Part shown: piece after piece, positions 1 through 8,700 of the stretch
Numbering within the stretch: the first letter of the stretch is position 1
Layout of the letters: every line of letters begins with the position of its first letter
Assembly (NCBI RefSeq): GCF_900110105.1
Contig: NZ_FOCL01000004.1
Coordinates: forward strand, 339,712 to 403,711
Length of the DNA: 64,000 nucleotides
DNA from: Mucilaginibacter gossypiicola
GTDB taxonomy: Bacteria; Bacteroidota; Bacteroidia; Sphingobacteriales; Sphingobacteriaceae
Reading direction: 5' to 3'
Translations under genes and position numbers: made by a program
The notes under the pieces: model-generated
What the model was told of the DNA's origin: nothing
Seen by the model: only the letters and a program-made list of their open reading frames with translations
Database searches by the model: none

Positions 1-1
1 A

Positions 2-1261
2 CTGCAAACGCCCGACAGCATTTTAAACGCGATGTTTGCTTTTGCCAAGATCAGGGCTACAGAAAGTATTTTTAAAACAAAGGCCGGTTACATGCACGGG
101 CCTGGCGGTTTATCATATTATGCTGCCATATGGGCAAATGATCAGGCAGAGTACGTAAGTCCGTATTTTGCTTTTTCGGGCGATAGCATAGGCGTTTTAT
201 CGGCCATGAATTGTTACCGCCTTTTTGCAAGTTATATGAACCCGCAGTATAAACCAATTCCCAGTTCGATAGTAGCCGAAGGCGACGCTGTTTGGGATGG
301 TGCTGGCGACAGGGGCGATCAGGCGATGATAGCTTATGGCGCATCGCGATTTGCACTGGCTTATGGCAAAGCAGATTCGGCCCGGAAATTATGGCCGCTG
401 ATAAGCTGGTGCCTGGAATACAGCCGCAGGCATATCAATCCGCAGGGCGTAGTTACGTCTGATGCCGATGAGCTGGAGGGACGGTTCCCGGCGGGTAAAG
501 CCAATCTATCTACCAACTGCCTGTATTATGATGCGCTGATATCAGCCGCTCTGTTGGGCAAACAACTAAATGTTCCTGCTAAAATTACTGATGGGTATCA
601 GAAAGAGGCTGCACAGCTCAAAACGGCAATTGAAAAATACTTTGGGGCAACCATTGGCGGATATCGTACCTACAAATATTACGAAACCAACAACACGTTA
701 CGGGCCTGGATCTGCATGCCTTTGGCCATGGGAATTTATGACCGGAAAGAAGGCACCGTTGAAGCGCTGTTTTCGCCGCAACTTTGGACTGCCGACGGGC
801 TCGCCACTGAAGCTGGAAAGGAAACTTTTTGGGACCGCTCAACTTTGTACGCCCTAAGGGGAGTGCTGCAGGCTGGTTTAACCGATAAGGCAATAGCTTA
901 TTTGCATTATTATTCTGTCCGCAGGTTACTGGGCGAGCATGTGCCATACCCGGTTGAGGCTTATCCGGAAGGTAACCAACGGCATCTATCTGCCGAGAGC
1001 GGCCTATATTGCCGGATCTTTACCGAAGGTTTGTTCGGCATAAGACCTACTGGCTTCCGGAGTTTTGACTGCACGCCCAGGCTACCTCAAAACTGGAATA
1101 ACATGGCCATGAATAATATCAATGCGTTTGGCAGTACTTTTAATATTGAAGTATCCAGATTGCCCGGCGGAAAGGTGCAGATTAAGGTTATTGAAGGAGC
1201 CTCGCAGCGGACTTATCTAAGTAAGAACGGCGACGTTGTTAAAATTACGTTGCGGCACTGA
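2..1261 (+). CDS. Six-hairpin glycoside hydrolase-like protein, 5' end missing
   Basis: The frame is open from base 2 through a Met at base 32 and on to the stop, so the gene begins before the window; 419 residues are visible. The Trp/Tyr/Gly-rich helical repeats (SYYAAIWANDQAEY near the visible start, then GDAVWDGAGDRGDQA and later GLYCRIFTEGLFGIRP) resemble the (alpha/alpha)6 barrel of six-hairpin glycosidases such as GH78/GH63-type enzymes, followed by a short beta-rich C-terminal domain. The acidic motifs DGAGDRGD and DADELEGRF may carry catalytic residues. The protein probably acts on an oligosaccharide in the periplasm, but the signal peptide would be outside the window. Exact GH family and substrate cannot be told. 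Confidence 0.65.
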   Translation: MQTPDSILNAMFAFAKIRATESIFKTKAGYMHGPGGLSYYAAIWANDQAEYVSPYFAFSGDSIGVLSAMNCYRLFASYMNPQYKPIPSSIVAEGDAVWDGAGDRGDQAMIAYGASRFALAYGKADSARKLWPLISWCLEYSRRHINPQGVVTSDADELEGRFPAGKANLSTNCLYYDALISAALLGKQLNVPAKITDGYQKEAAQLKTAIEKYFGATIGGYRTYKYYETNNTLRAWICMPLAMGIYDRKEGTVEALFSPQLWTADGLATEAGKETFWDRSTLYALRGVLQAGLTDKAIAYLHYYSVRRLLGEHVPYPVEAYPEGNQRHLSAESGLYCRIFTEGLFGIRPTGFRSFDCTPRLPQNWNNMAMNNINAFGSTFNIEVSRLPGGKVQIKVIEGASQRTYLSKNGDVVKITLRH

Positions 1262-1503
1262 TTTAACCTTTTGAGACCAGGGATACCAAAAGTTGGGAAA
1301 GTGGCTGTTTCTGGTCAATTTTGAGGGAATGCCATTGCTATTCGGTATGAAATTATTGATAAGATGAACGACATACCTGTTGCGCTTCTTAACACATTGA
1401 TATAAAGTGTATCTCAGTTGTACAATATGCTTCACACATCTTATTACGGCATTTAAACATCTGATAAATTGATTATTTTTAGCCCTCCAAAACCTATGAC
1501 CCC

Positions 1504-2145
1504 ATGTTTAGTGTTAAAGCTGCCGTTAGTAAATTTGAATCGGTATTTGAACCAGCTTTATTAGCCGAATTGGAAACAAACTCCATGCTGATGACCGTAA
1601 AAGGCGGCGATACTATGCTTAACCCGGGGCAAACCATACGGGCTGTACCGCTGTTGCTTAGCGGTACTTTTAAAGTAAGCCGTGTAAACGATGAAGGCCA
1701 GGAAATACTGCTGTACTATGTAAAGGAAGGCGAAAGCTGCGCTATGACATTTACCTGCTGCATGATGTCGCATTTTAGTGTGATCCGCGGTACAGCCGAG
1801 GAGGATAGCGAACTGCTTTGTGTACCTATGGATGTCATGGACGGGTGGATGGTAAAGTACCCAACCTGGAAACGTTTTGTAATGCAAACGATATTAAACC
1901 GGTTTACCGAAATCCTAAAAAGTATTGATGATATAGCCTTTAAAAAACTGGCTGACCGCCTGGTTAATTATCTCAAGGAAAAGGCCAAGGCAACCGGTTC
2001 TTCGCTCATTAATCTCACTCATCAGCAAATTGGCGACGACCTGGGCACCAGCCGCGTGGTTATATCCCGTTTGCTTAAAAAGCTCGAAATAGATAATAAA
2101 TTACTTCTTTACTATAACCAGGTTAAATTACTAAGCGAATTGTAA
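1504..2145 (+). CDS. Crp/Fnr family transcriptional regulator
   Basis: This is a 213-residue protein with the Crp layout: an N-terminal cyclic-nucleotide-binding-like beta barrel (about 20-120, with LLSGTFKVSRVNDEGQE), a long dimer helix (about 120-150) and a C-terminal HTH_Crp (about 165-205, LTHQQIGDDLGTSRVVISRLL). The recognition helix GTSRVVISRL is typical. A Cys-containing patch, ESCAMTFTCC, around residues 78-88 is not the FNR iron-sulfur pattern; similar patches occur in Bacteroidota Crp proteins found beside sulfur genes, and could sense a thiol or redox state (inference). The stop codon lies inside a perfect Crp-like palindrome in front of a peroxiredoxin gene, and a near-identical site precedes the sulfur operon, so both are candidate targets. 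Confidence 0.92.
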   Translation: MFSVKAAVSKFESVFEPALLAELETNSMLMTVKGGDTMLNPGQTIRAVPLLLSGTFKVSRVNDEGQEILLYYVKEGESCAMTFTCCMMSHFSVIRGTAEEDSELLCVPMDVMDGWMVKYPTWKRFVMQTILNRFTEILKSIDDIAFKKLADRLVNYLKEKAKATGSSLINLTHQQIGDDLGTSRVVISRLLKKLEIDNKLLLYYNQVKLLSEL

Positions 2146-2180
2146 CTTTTGTTACAGCGGTTTGTATCTTTTGTTACAAA
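2141..2180. promoter_or_regulatory. Twin Crp/Fnr-type operators upstream of peroxiredoxin
   Basis: TGTAACTTTTGTTACA at 2141-2156 is a perfect 6+4+6 palindrome. A second copy, TGTATCTTTTGTTACA at 2163-2178, has one mismatch and is extended by TT/AA on each side. The copies are 22 bp apart, two helical turns, on the same DNA face. A weak -7 box CATCTTTG lies at 2201-2208; with a start near 2215 the sites would be centred near -66 and -44, which suits activation. The adjacent Crp/Fnr protein is the natural candidate to bind (inference). Confidence 0.6.
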
Positions 2181-2229
2181 ATATGCCCTGTTGTCTGTTG
2201 CATCTTTGTTATGTCAAAAGCAACAGGCC

Positions 2230-2391
2230 ATGAAAACACAAACTCTCCAGACCACTGTAAGCTTTAATATAAAACCACTAACAGGATTTAGAATCTCTGG
2301 TGGCTATTGTATGCGTATGCTCGAAAAACTTATCTGTTTTGTTGGCTCTGTAAACCTTGCGACCTGTAAAGACGATCAATTTATTTTTTAA
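2230..2391 (+). CDS. Possible small ORF in the peroxiredoxin leader
   Basis: This open frame of 53 codons begins MKTQTLQTTV and lies between the twin operators and the peroxiredoxin start. It has no recognisable domain or signal peptide and no clear ribosome binding site. It would lie at the very start of a transcript from the weak CATCTTTG box. It may simply be untranslated leader; coding is not supported by anything except the open frame. Confidence 0.18.
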   Translation: MKTQTLQTTVSFNIKPLTGFRISGGYCMRMLEKLICFVGSVNLATCKDDQFIF

Positions 2392-2412
2392 CCATTTTAA
2401 CCAATAAACATC

Positions 2413-3087
2413 ATGAGTATCAGATTAAACGACACAGCTCCCGATTTTCAGGCAGAAACTACTGAAGGCACTATCAATTTTCATAATTGGATAGGAAACG
2501 GCTGGGCAATCCTTTTTTCGCATCCTAAAGATTTTACCCCGGTTTGCACTACTGAGCTGGGCTACATGGCTAAACTTGCTCCCGAATTTAAGCAACGTAA
2601 CTGTAAAGTGATAGGTTTAAGTGTTGACCCCGTAGGACGTCACGCTGAGTGGGCTAAAGACATAGAAGAGACCCAGGGATACGCTGTAAACTATCCTATG
2701 ATAGGTGATCCTGACCTGGCCATAGCAAAGTTATATGACATGTTACCGGCTGATGAACCGGGAACTTCGGAAGGCCGTACCGCTGCTACCAACCAAACCG
2801 TGCGCTCAGTATTTATTATCGGCCCCGATAAAAAAATTAAGCTGATGCTTACCTATCCAATGGCAACCGGCCGCAACTTTGATGAAATACTGCGGGTGCT
2901 GGATTCACTGCAGTTAACAGCAGGCTATAAAGTAGCCACCCCGGTAAATTGGAAAAATGGCGAAGACGTGATCATTGTTCCTGCGGTATCTGACGAGGAA
3001 GCAAAAGAAAAATATCCCAACGGCTGGAAAACCGTTAAACCTTACCTGCGTATTGTAGCTCAGCCGGGTGAAACGATTATGAATTGA
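2413..3087 (+). CDS. Peroxiredoxin, 1-Cys (Prx6) type
   Basis: This 224-residue thioredoxin-fold peroxidase reduces hydrogen peroxide and organic peroxides in the cytoplasm. The peroxidatic Cys lies in HPKDFTPVCTTELG (Cys about residue 45). The long C-terminal domain with ENGEDVIIVP-like and WKTVKPYLR segments and the full length match Prx6/AhpC-TSA 1-Cys enzymes rather than short 2-Cys AhpC. The other visible Cys (QRNCKVIG) is not in a typical resolving position. The gene stands alone after the Crp/Fnr gene and is closed by a strong terminator. Two Crp-like palindromes upstream suggest redox- or thiol-responsive control. Confidence 0.95.
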   Translation: MSIRLNDTAPDFQAETTEGTINFHNWIGNGWAILFSHPKDFTPVCTTELGYMAKLAPEFKQRNCKVIGLSVDPVGRHAEWAKDIEETQGYAVNYPMIGDPDLAIAKLYDMLPADEPGTSEGRTAATNQTVRSVFIIGPDKKIKLMLTYPMATGRNFDEILRVLDSLQLTAGYKVATPVNWKNGEDVIIVPAVSDEEAKEKYPNGWKTVKPYLRIVAQPGETIMN

Positions 3088-3120
3088 TTTTATCGAAAAA
3101 GGGGTAATATGTTCCTTTGA

Positions 3121-3157
3121 TCAGGCGCAAATCCAACAGGATTTGCGCCTGATTTTT
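3121..3157. terminator. Bidirectional terminator between convergent genes
   Basis: A perfect 14-bp stem (TCAGGCGCAAATCC / GGATTTGCGCCTGA) with loop AACA is followed by TTTTTA on the plus strand. It lies between the peroxiredoxin (+) and AraC (-) genes. Confidence 0.9.
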
Positions 3158-3168
3158 ATCTGGGCAGC

Positions 3169-4062
3169 TTAATTTAGTGAACGGTATTCAATAGGAGAGT
3201 ACCCAACACGCTGCTTAAATAAGCGCGTAAAGTGCTGCGGATATTTAAACCCTAATCCATAAGCTATCTCGCTCAGCGATTTACTGGTATCAAATATTTT
3301 CTCCTTAGCAACATCAATCACTTTTGATTGGATATAGTCCTGGGCTGATTTCCCGGTTTCTTTTTTGATCAGGTCGCCGAAATAATTGGCTGACAGGTTT
3401 AACTGATCGGCACAATAGCCTACCGATGGTAAACCTACGGTAAGTGGTTTGTCGGAAGTCCAATAACTGTCAAGTAAGCTTTCAAACCTTTGTAATACGC
3501 CTTTGTGAGCCAGATCTCGGGTGATGAACTGGCGATCGTAAAAACGCTGGCAATAATTCAGGAACAACTCAATGTTGCTTACAATTAAAGTTTTGCTGTG
3601 CTTGTCTATCGCATGGCCAAGTTCATATCTGATCTTATCAAAGCAATCGATAATGATCTTTCGTTCACTTTCAGATAGATGGAGGGCTTCATGCACATCG
3701 TAAGAAAAAAATGTATAGTCCTGGATATGACGGCCAAGTGAGGTGCCTTTGATCAAATCCGGATGAAAAACCAGGGCCGTGCCTTTAGGTTGATAATACT
3801 CGCCATTATCTGAGCCAATTACCTGCCCCGGGCCAACAAAAACCAACGTGCCTTCTTCATAGTCGTAATAATTGCAGCCGTATTTTAGGTCGCCGCATTT
3901 TACTTCTTTTAAAAACACAGTATAAAATCCATAATTGATACGGCGTTTTGTACGTCTGTCAGCTTTTGACATATCAACAATGTTCACCAGCGGATGCAGC
4001 GTTTCGTTGTTGTTGTGCGCATTAAACTGGCTTATGGTGTCAATTCGGATGATATTTTCCAT
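3169..4062 (-). CDS. AraC family transcriptional regulator
   Basis: This is a 297-residue protein with an N-terminal cupin-like sensing domain (about 20-180) and a C-terminal double HTH of the AraC/XylS type (about 200-295, ending in LSEIAYGLGFKYPQHFTRLFKQRVGYSPIEYR). The frame is open 43 codons further upstream to 4191, but the ATG at 4062 is preceded by AAGGA seven bases before it and gives the MENIIRID start usual for such proteins, so the shorter form is used. It is transcribed away from the aldo/keto reductase at 4238 with a 175-bp shared promoter region, and probably controls that gene. Confidence 0.9.
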   Translation of the reverse strand: MENIIRIDTISQFNAHNNNETLHPLVNIVDMSKADRRTKRRINYGFYTVFLKEVKCGDLKYGCNYYDYEEGTLVFVGPGQVIGSDNGEYYQPKGTALVFHPDLIKGTSLGRHIQDYTFFSYDVHEALHLSESERKIIIDCFDKIRYELGHAIDKHSKTLIVSNIELFLNYCQRFYDRQFITRDLAHKGVLQRFESLLDSYWTSDKPLTVGLPSVGYCADQLNLSANYFGDLIKKETGKSAQDYIQSKVIDVAKEKIFDTSKSLSEIAYGLGFKYPQHFTRLFKQRVGYSPIEYRSLN

Positions 4063-4237
4063 TGTTATTTCCTTTTCTATATCAAAGTTACGGCATCTGG
4101 AAGCGTTTAGGCTGGGCTTTTGTCTGCAATCAGTAATTTTGGTAAGCAATACCGTAATTGATATAACGTTTGCCTCCAAAATACACCTCAACTTTGTGCA
4201 GTTAAATTAATAATCATCTGTTAACAATATTAAATAT

Positions 4238-5221
4238 ATGAAAACAAGAAAATTAGGTATCAGCGGCCTCGAAGTATCCGAACTGGGATTAGGCTGTATG
4301 GGCTTGAGTTTTGCTTATGGTCCGGCAACTGAAATAAAAGAAGCTGTTAAATTGCTTCATGCCGCGGTTGAAAAAGGTGTTACCTTTTTTGATACCGCGG
4401 AAGCCTATGGCCCTTTTACAAACGAAGAGCTTTTGGGTGAAGCTCTGGCGCCTTATCGTGATAAACTGGTTATTGCTACGAAATTTGGTTTTAAAGAGGG
4501 TAAACCCGCCGACGGTATGGACAGTCGTCCGGAACGCATCCGTGAAGTGGCCGAGGCCTCTTTAAAAAGATTAAAGACAGACCGTATCGACCTTTTTTAT
4601 CAGCACCGTGTTGATCCCAATGTGCCGATAGAAGACGTAGCCGGAACCGTTAAAGATCTGATACAGGAAGGTAAAGTAAAACACTTTGGTATGTCTGAAG
4701 CTGGTGTGCAATCCATCCGCAAGGCGCATGCAGTGCAGCCTGTGGCAGCTTTGCAAAGTGAGTATTCATTATGGTGGCGTGAACCGGAAGAGGAGATCAT
4801 GCCTTTACTGGAAGAATTAGGTATTGGTTTTGTGCCTTTCAGTCCGCTTGGAAAAGGATTCCTTACAGGTGCCATTAACGAAAATACAACTTTTGCCAAA
4901 GATGATTTTCGGAATATAGTCCCTCGTTTTACCTCGGAGGCAAGGAGTGCAAACCAGGCAATGGTTGATTTGCTTACCAAAATAGCGCAGGAAAAACAGG
5001 CAACTCCAGCACAAATAGCCCTGGCCTGGTTGCTGGCTCAAAAGTCCTGGATTGTGCCTATTCCGGGAACTACCAAATTACATCGTCTGGAAGAAAACCT
5101 TGGTTCCGTAGATATTACGTTGTCCGGAGATGACCTTAGGCAAATTGAACAAGCAGCTTCCCAAATTAAAATTGAAGGTGCAAGATACCCCGAGCACTTA
5201 TTGAAAAGAGTAGGCAAGTAA
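4238..5221 (+). CDS. Aldo/keto reductase
   Basis: This 327-residue NADPH-dependent (beta/alpha)8-barrel oxidoreductase resembles the AKR13/YakC group. Visible signatures are LGLGCMGLSFAYGP at the N-terminus, the catalytic-site segment FFDTAEAYGPFTNEELLGEAL (Asp and Tyr of the tetrad near residues 50-56), the catalytic Lys in VIATKFGF, the His in DLFYQHRVD, and the NADPH-binding tail IVPIPGTTKLHRLEENLGS. It reduces carbonyl compounds in the cytoplasm; the physiological substrate is unknown. Pairing with a divergent AraC regulator is common for such genes. Confidence 0.95.
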   Translation: MKTRKLGISGLEVSELGLGCMGLSFAYGPATEIKEAVKLLHAAVEKGVTFFDTAEAYGPFTNEELLGEALAPYRDKLVIATKFGFKEGKPADGMDSRPERIREVAEASLKRLKTDRIDLFYQHRVDPNVPIEDVAGTVKDLIQEGKVKHFGMSEAGVQSIRKAHAVQPVAALQSEYSLWWREPEEEIMPLLEELGIGFVPFSPLGKGFLTGAINENTTFAKDDFRNIVPRFTSEARSANQAMVDLLTKIAQEKQATPAQIALAWLLAQKSWIVPIPGTTKLHRLEENLGSVDITLSGDDLRQIEQAASQIKIEGARYPEHLLKRVGK

Positions 5222-5254
5222 TTGCCCCCGACTTTCTAAGTATATTTATTGAAG

Positions 5255-5282
5255 AGGCTGCCACGACAAAGGCAGCCTTTTT
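5255..5282 (+). terminator. Terminator after the aldo/keto reductase
   Basis: An 8-bp stem AGGCTGCC / GGCAGCCT with loop ACGACAAA runs into TTTTT on the plus strand. Confidence 0.85.
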
Positions 5283-5334
5283 GCGTGGTGAGGTTTGTAT
5301 CGTTGAAACAAACAGTAGATATAAAATCGATTTA

Positions 5335-5350
5335 TGTAACAATTGTAACA
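5335..5350. promoter_or_regulatory. Crp/Fnr-like site upstream of the sulfur operon
   Basis: TGTAACAATTGTAACA matches the palindrome near 2141 (TGTAAC-N4-GTTACA) at 11 of 12 half-site bases with the same 4-base spacer. Its centre is about 68 bp upstream of the start predicted from the -7 box at 5397, in the usual range for a Crp-type class I activator. It links the regulator at 1504 to this operon (inference). Confidence 0.5.
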
Positions 5351-5372
5351 AATTAAATATATAGTCTATAGA

Positions 5373-5404
5373 TTTGGTAGTTTATTTTTTAATTTCTATG
5401 TTTG
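5373..5404 (+). promoter_or_regulatory. Promoter of the sulfur operon
   Basis: TTTG at 5373-5376, a 20-base spacer, then TATGTTTG at 5397-5404: a full match to the Bacteroidota sigma consensus TTTG-N19..21-TAnnTTTG. Transcription should begin near 5411, giving a leader of about 370 bases before susC, with the small ORF at 5432 as its first reading frame. Confidence 0.7.
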
Positions 5405-5431
5405 TCGCCGTACTAATAAAAAACAAGGGTG

Positions 5432-5527
5432 ATGAACACTTCTTTTACCAAACAAAGAGTACTTCCTGAACAAGCCGAACGAATGCACGCTTCTCCTAAA
5501 GCATGTATGTGCAGTTGTTGTAAATAA
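5432..5527 (+). CDS. Cys-rich leader peptide, putative attenuator ORF
   Basis: This 31-codon ORF starts about 20 bases after the predicted transcription start, with AAGGG just before the ATG. It begins MNTSFTKQRV, has no signal peptide and ends ...HASPKACMCSCCK then TAA: four Cys codons and one Met codon among its last seven residues. It is the first reading frame of an operon encoding a sulfite dehydrogenase, a sulfate exporter and a tRNA-Cys. Ribosome stalling on the Cys codons under cysteine shortage could control downstream expression, as known for Cys-rich leader peptides in mycobacteria. It might instead be a metal- or thiol-binding microprotein. Function is inferred; only the ORF and its context are seen. 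Confidence 0.6.
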   Translation: MNTSFTKQRVLPEQAERMHASPKACMCSCCK

Positions 5528-5563
5528 CGCTATCTATTCGTGAAATTGATTATTGCGGGTTAA

Positions 5564-5731
5564 CAAACCGGCCCTGCATCGCTATGAAAAAAATGATTTG
5601 AATTTGTAAGGTACTTTAACACAGCATATGAACTAAAACTATACCCCCTATTAAAAAATAACCGGCAAGGAAGCCTTGCCGGTGTGGCAATGACAAACCG
5701 GCTACGTAACGCCAATCACTCCACCGGTTTG
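5564..5731 (+). other. Structured leader RNA between leader ORF and susC
   Basis: CAAACCGG occurs at 5564-5571 and again at 5694-5701, and either copy can pair with CCGGTTTG at 5724-5731, so two exclusive hairpins are possible. Between them is a perfect 10-bp stem, ACCGGCAAGG (5661-5670) with CCTTGCCGGT (5674-5683), loop AAG. On the plus strand no U-run follows it; on the minus strand it is followed by TATTTTTTAA, so alone it would resemble a minus-strand terminator. I do not recognise a known riboswitch here. Confidence 0.45.
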
Positions 5732-5781
5732 CATCTGAGCTAAACTAAACGCATTGAACATTTATTTTAACCTCGTTAAAT

Positions 5782-8700
5782 ATGGAAATATTTATCCGTA
5801 AAAACACAACTGTACTTTCCAAATATATTTTCCTGCTTCTGTTCTTTTTTCCATTTGTGGTAGTGGCTCAGCAGGAGCCGCCTGCAACCGTTAATTCCAT
5901 TTTAAAAGGACGTGTATTTGATGCTGCCACCCGGGATGTACTTCCGGGGGCGGTAGTATCAATTAAAGGTACAACGCACGCCGTTTCAACCAATGCCGAA
6001 GGTCGTTTTGATTTTGTAACCGGTCAAAAATTTCCTTATACATTGATTATTCGTTTTATTGGTTACGATCAGCAGGAGATAGTTGTTAACGGCAGCCCTG
6101 TTGAAATTTATCTGAAACCTATTCCTCAACAACTTAATGACGTGGTGGTTGTAGGTTACGGTACCAAAACCCGTAAGGATCTGATCAGCTCGGTATCAAC
6201 CATAAAGGCCGATGAAGTAAAGAAAACCCCGGTTGCCAGTTTTGACGCTCAATTGCAGGGCAAGGCTTCGGGCGTGCAGATCAATTCAAACACCGGTGTA
6301 CCCGGCGATGGCATTTTTATCCGTGTACGTGGTACTACCTCAATCAACGCCAGTAATGATCCTTTATACATTGTTGATGGTGTGTTTTTAAATAATACCA
6401 GCTTGCAAACTGTTAGTACCGGTGGCAGGGCAACATCTCCCATTGCCGACATTAATCCTGATGATATTGAAAATATCGAGGTATTGAAAGATGCCAGCGC
6501 TACGGCTATTTACGGTTCACGCGGTGCAAACGGTGTAGTTATCGTTACAACCAAACGCGGTAATTACAACAGCAGACCAAAAATTAACTTCAACGTTTCG
6601 CAGGGTTTAGCCTGGCAGCCTAAAGACAGGCTTTGGAAGCTGACCACAGGCCCTCAGCACGCTGAGATTGTAAACGAGTTTTACCGCAATTCTGAAGCCG
6701 ATGCCATTGCTGCTGGCAATACAGCAGGTATCAATACCTACAAATATGTACCGTTCCGGGCAACTGACGATAACCCTACTGCTACCCCGGCCCCGAGAGG
6801 CTTGCCATCCCAGCAAAATACTTATGATCGTTTGAGCGAACTGTTCCGTACCGGTAACCTGTCTAATTATGATCTGTCGTTAGAGGGAGGTTCAAAGGAT
6901 ACTAAATATTATATAGGTGCAGGCTATACCAAGCAACAGGCAGATATCAAGCCAATTGATTTCAGTCGCCTTGGTTTTAAAGTAAACCTCGATCAACGGA
7001 TCAGCGACAGGGTACAGGTAGGTACAAGTAACAGTGTTTCACGTTCGTACCGCAACCAGGCCCGCGCAGGTGATGGTCCGGCGGGTGGTTTGTTCCAGTC
7101 TGCTTTGCATACGCCAACTTATCTGCCCGAAACCAATGCCGATGGTACACCCGCGCGCTACGCCGGTTTTGACAACCTGCAGGTGCTGATTGATAACTAT
7201 AATGTTCATACTACAAGCTTGCGCTACATCGGCAACGTTTATGCTGATATTGAGATTTTGAAAGGATTGAAATTTCGCTCAAGCTGGAGTGTTGATTATA
7301 ACAACTACAACGAATCTGAATACTGGAACGATAAAACGCAGTTAGGTGCATCGCCAACCAATGGCCTGGCTACATCGGCCATAACCCAAAGCACTGCCTG
7401 GATCAACGAGCAGACTTTGACCTATCACCACCTGTTTGGCGAAAAACATACTTTGGATGTAGTTGCCGGTAACACGCTGCAAAGCAATATTATTCAGCTT
7501 ACATCGGCACAAGGAACCGGTTTCCCCAATAATGCCTACACCGATATTTCATCTGCTTCAACCCGTACAGCCAACCAAACCTGGACAAAGGCTAACTTAT
7601 CTTCATACTTCTCGCGCATATCATACAACTACGCCAGTAAGTACTATTTAGAAGTAAGTGCCCGTGCCGATGGTTCGTCGAAGTTTGGTGCCAATAACAA
7701 ATGGGGATACTTCCCATCGGTAGGTGCTTCATGGCGTGCTAAAGAAGAGAGCTTTTTGAAAGATGTAAACTCAATCAGCGATCTTAAACTGCGCGCAAGC
7801 TACGGCGTTACCGGTAACCAGGCAGGTATCAACAACTTCGCGGCACAAGGTTTATGGAGCGGCGGTGCAGGTTATCCTGATAACACAACCGGAGGCGATA
7901 AAGCTGGTACCGCACCACAGCAGTTGGCCAATCCAAACCTGAAATGGGAGCGCACCGCACAGGCTAACGTGGGCTTCGACCTCGGCTTGCTGAACAATCA
8001 CCTGAACCTGTCTGTCGATCTATACTCTAAACAAACCAGCGATGTATTGCTGCAATTACCTGTTCCGGAGATTACCGGCTACAGCACTTATTACAGCAAT
8101 GTAGGTAAAATAAGCAATAAAGGCTATGAGGTAAGTATCAGCTCAAATAACATCAAAACAAAAGATTTTAGCTGGAGCAGCAGTTTCAATATCTCAGGCA
8201 ACGTTAACAAAATTAAATCGCTGCCGGTACCTATTAACCAGTACAGCCGCGACTGGATCAGAATGCAGCAGGGCTACTCTATGTTCTCCTTCTGGATGTA
8301 TAAACAGTTGGGTGTCGATCCGCAAACCGGTAATGCCATATTTGAAGACGTTAACAAAGATGGCGTAATCAACACTGCCGATCGCCAGATAGTTGGCAAC
8401 GCCCTGCCTAAATACTTCGGTGGCTTAAGCAACACCATCACCTATAAAGGTTTTGATGCCAGCTTCCTGTTCAGCTTTGAAGAGGGGAACAAAGTGCTTA
8501 ACCTTAACCGTTTCTTCGGCGAAGGTGGCGGTACCCGCGATGCTAACCGCGTAATATTTGCCAGCCAATTGAACAGGTGGCAAAAGCCCGGCGATATTAC
8601 CGACGTGCCGCGCTTAACCGCTTATGGCAACAACTATACACTTGAGCAGAATAGCCGCTTCTTGGAAGATGGCTCGTTCATTCGCCTTAAATCATTGAGC

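Noticed and set aside
5661..5683. Hairpin ACCGGCAAGG/CCTTGCCGGT as a plus-strand intrinsic terminator
   Set aside because: No T-run follows it on the plus strand; the T-run lies on the minus-strand side, where no gene would need it. Kept only as part of the leader structure.
5411..5781. Known riboswitch (SAM or cobalamin) in the sulfur operon leader
   Set aside because: I could not find the conserved cores of SAM-I, SAM-II or B12 elements; the Cys-rich ORF gives a better explanation.
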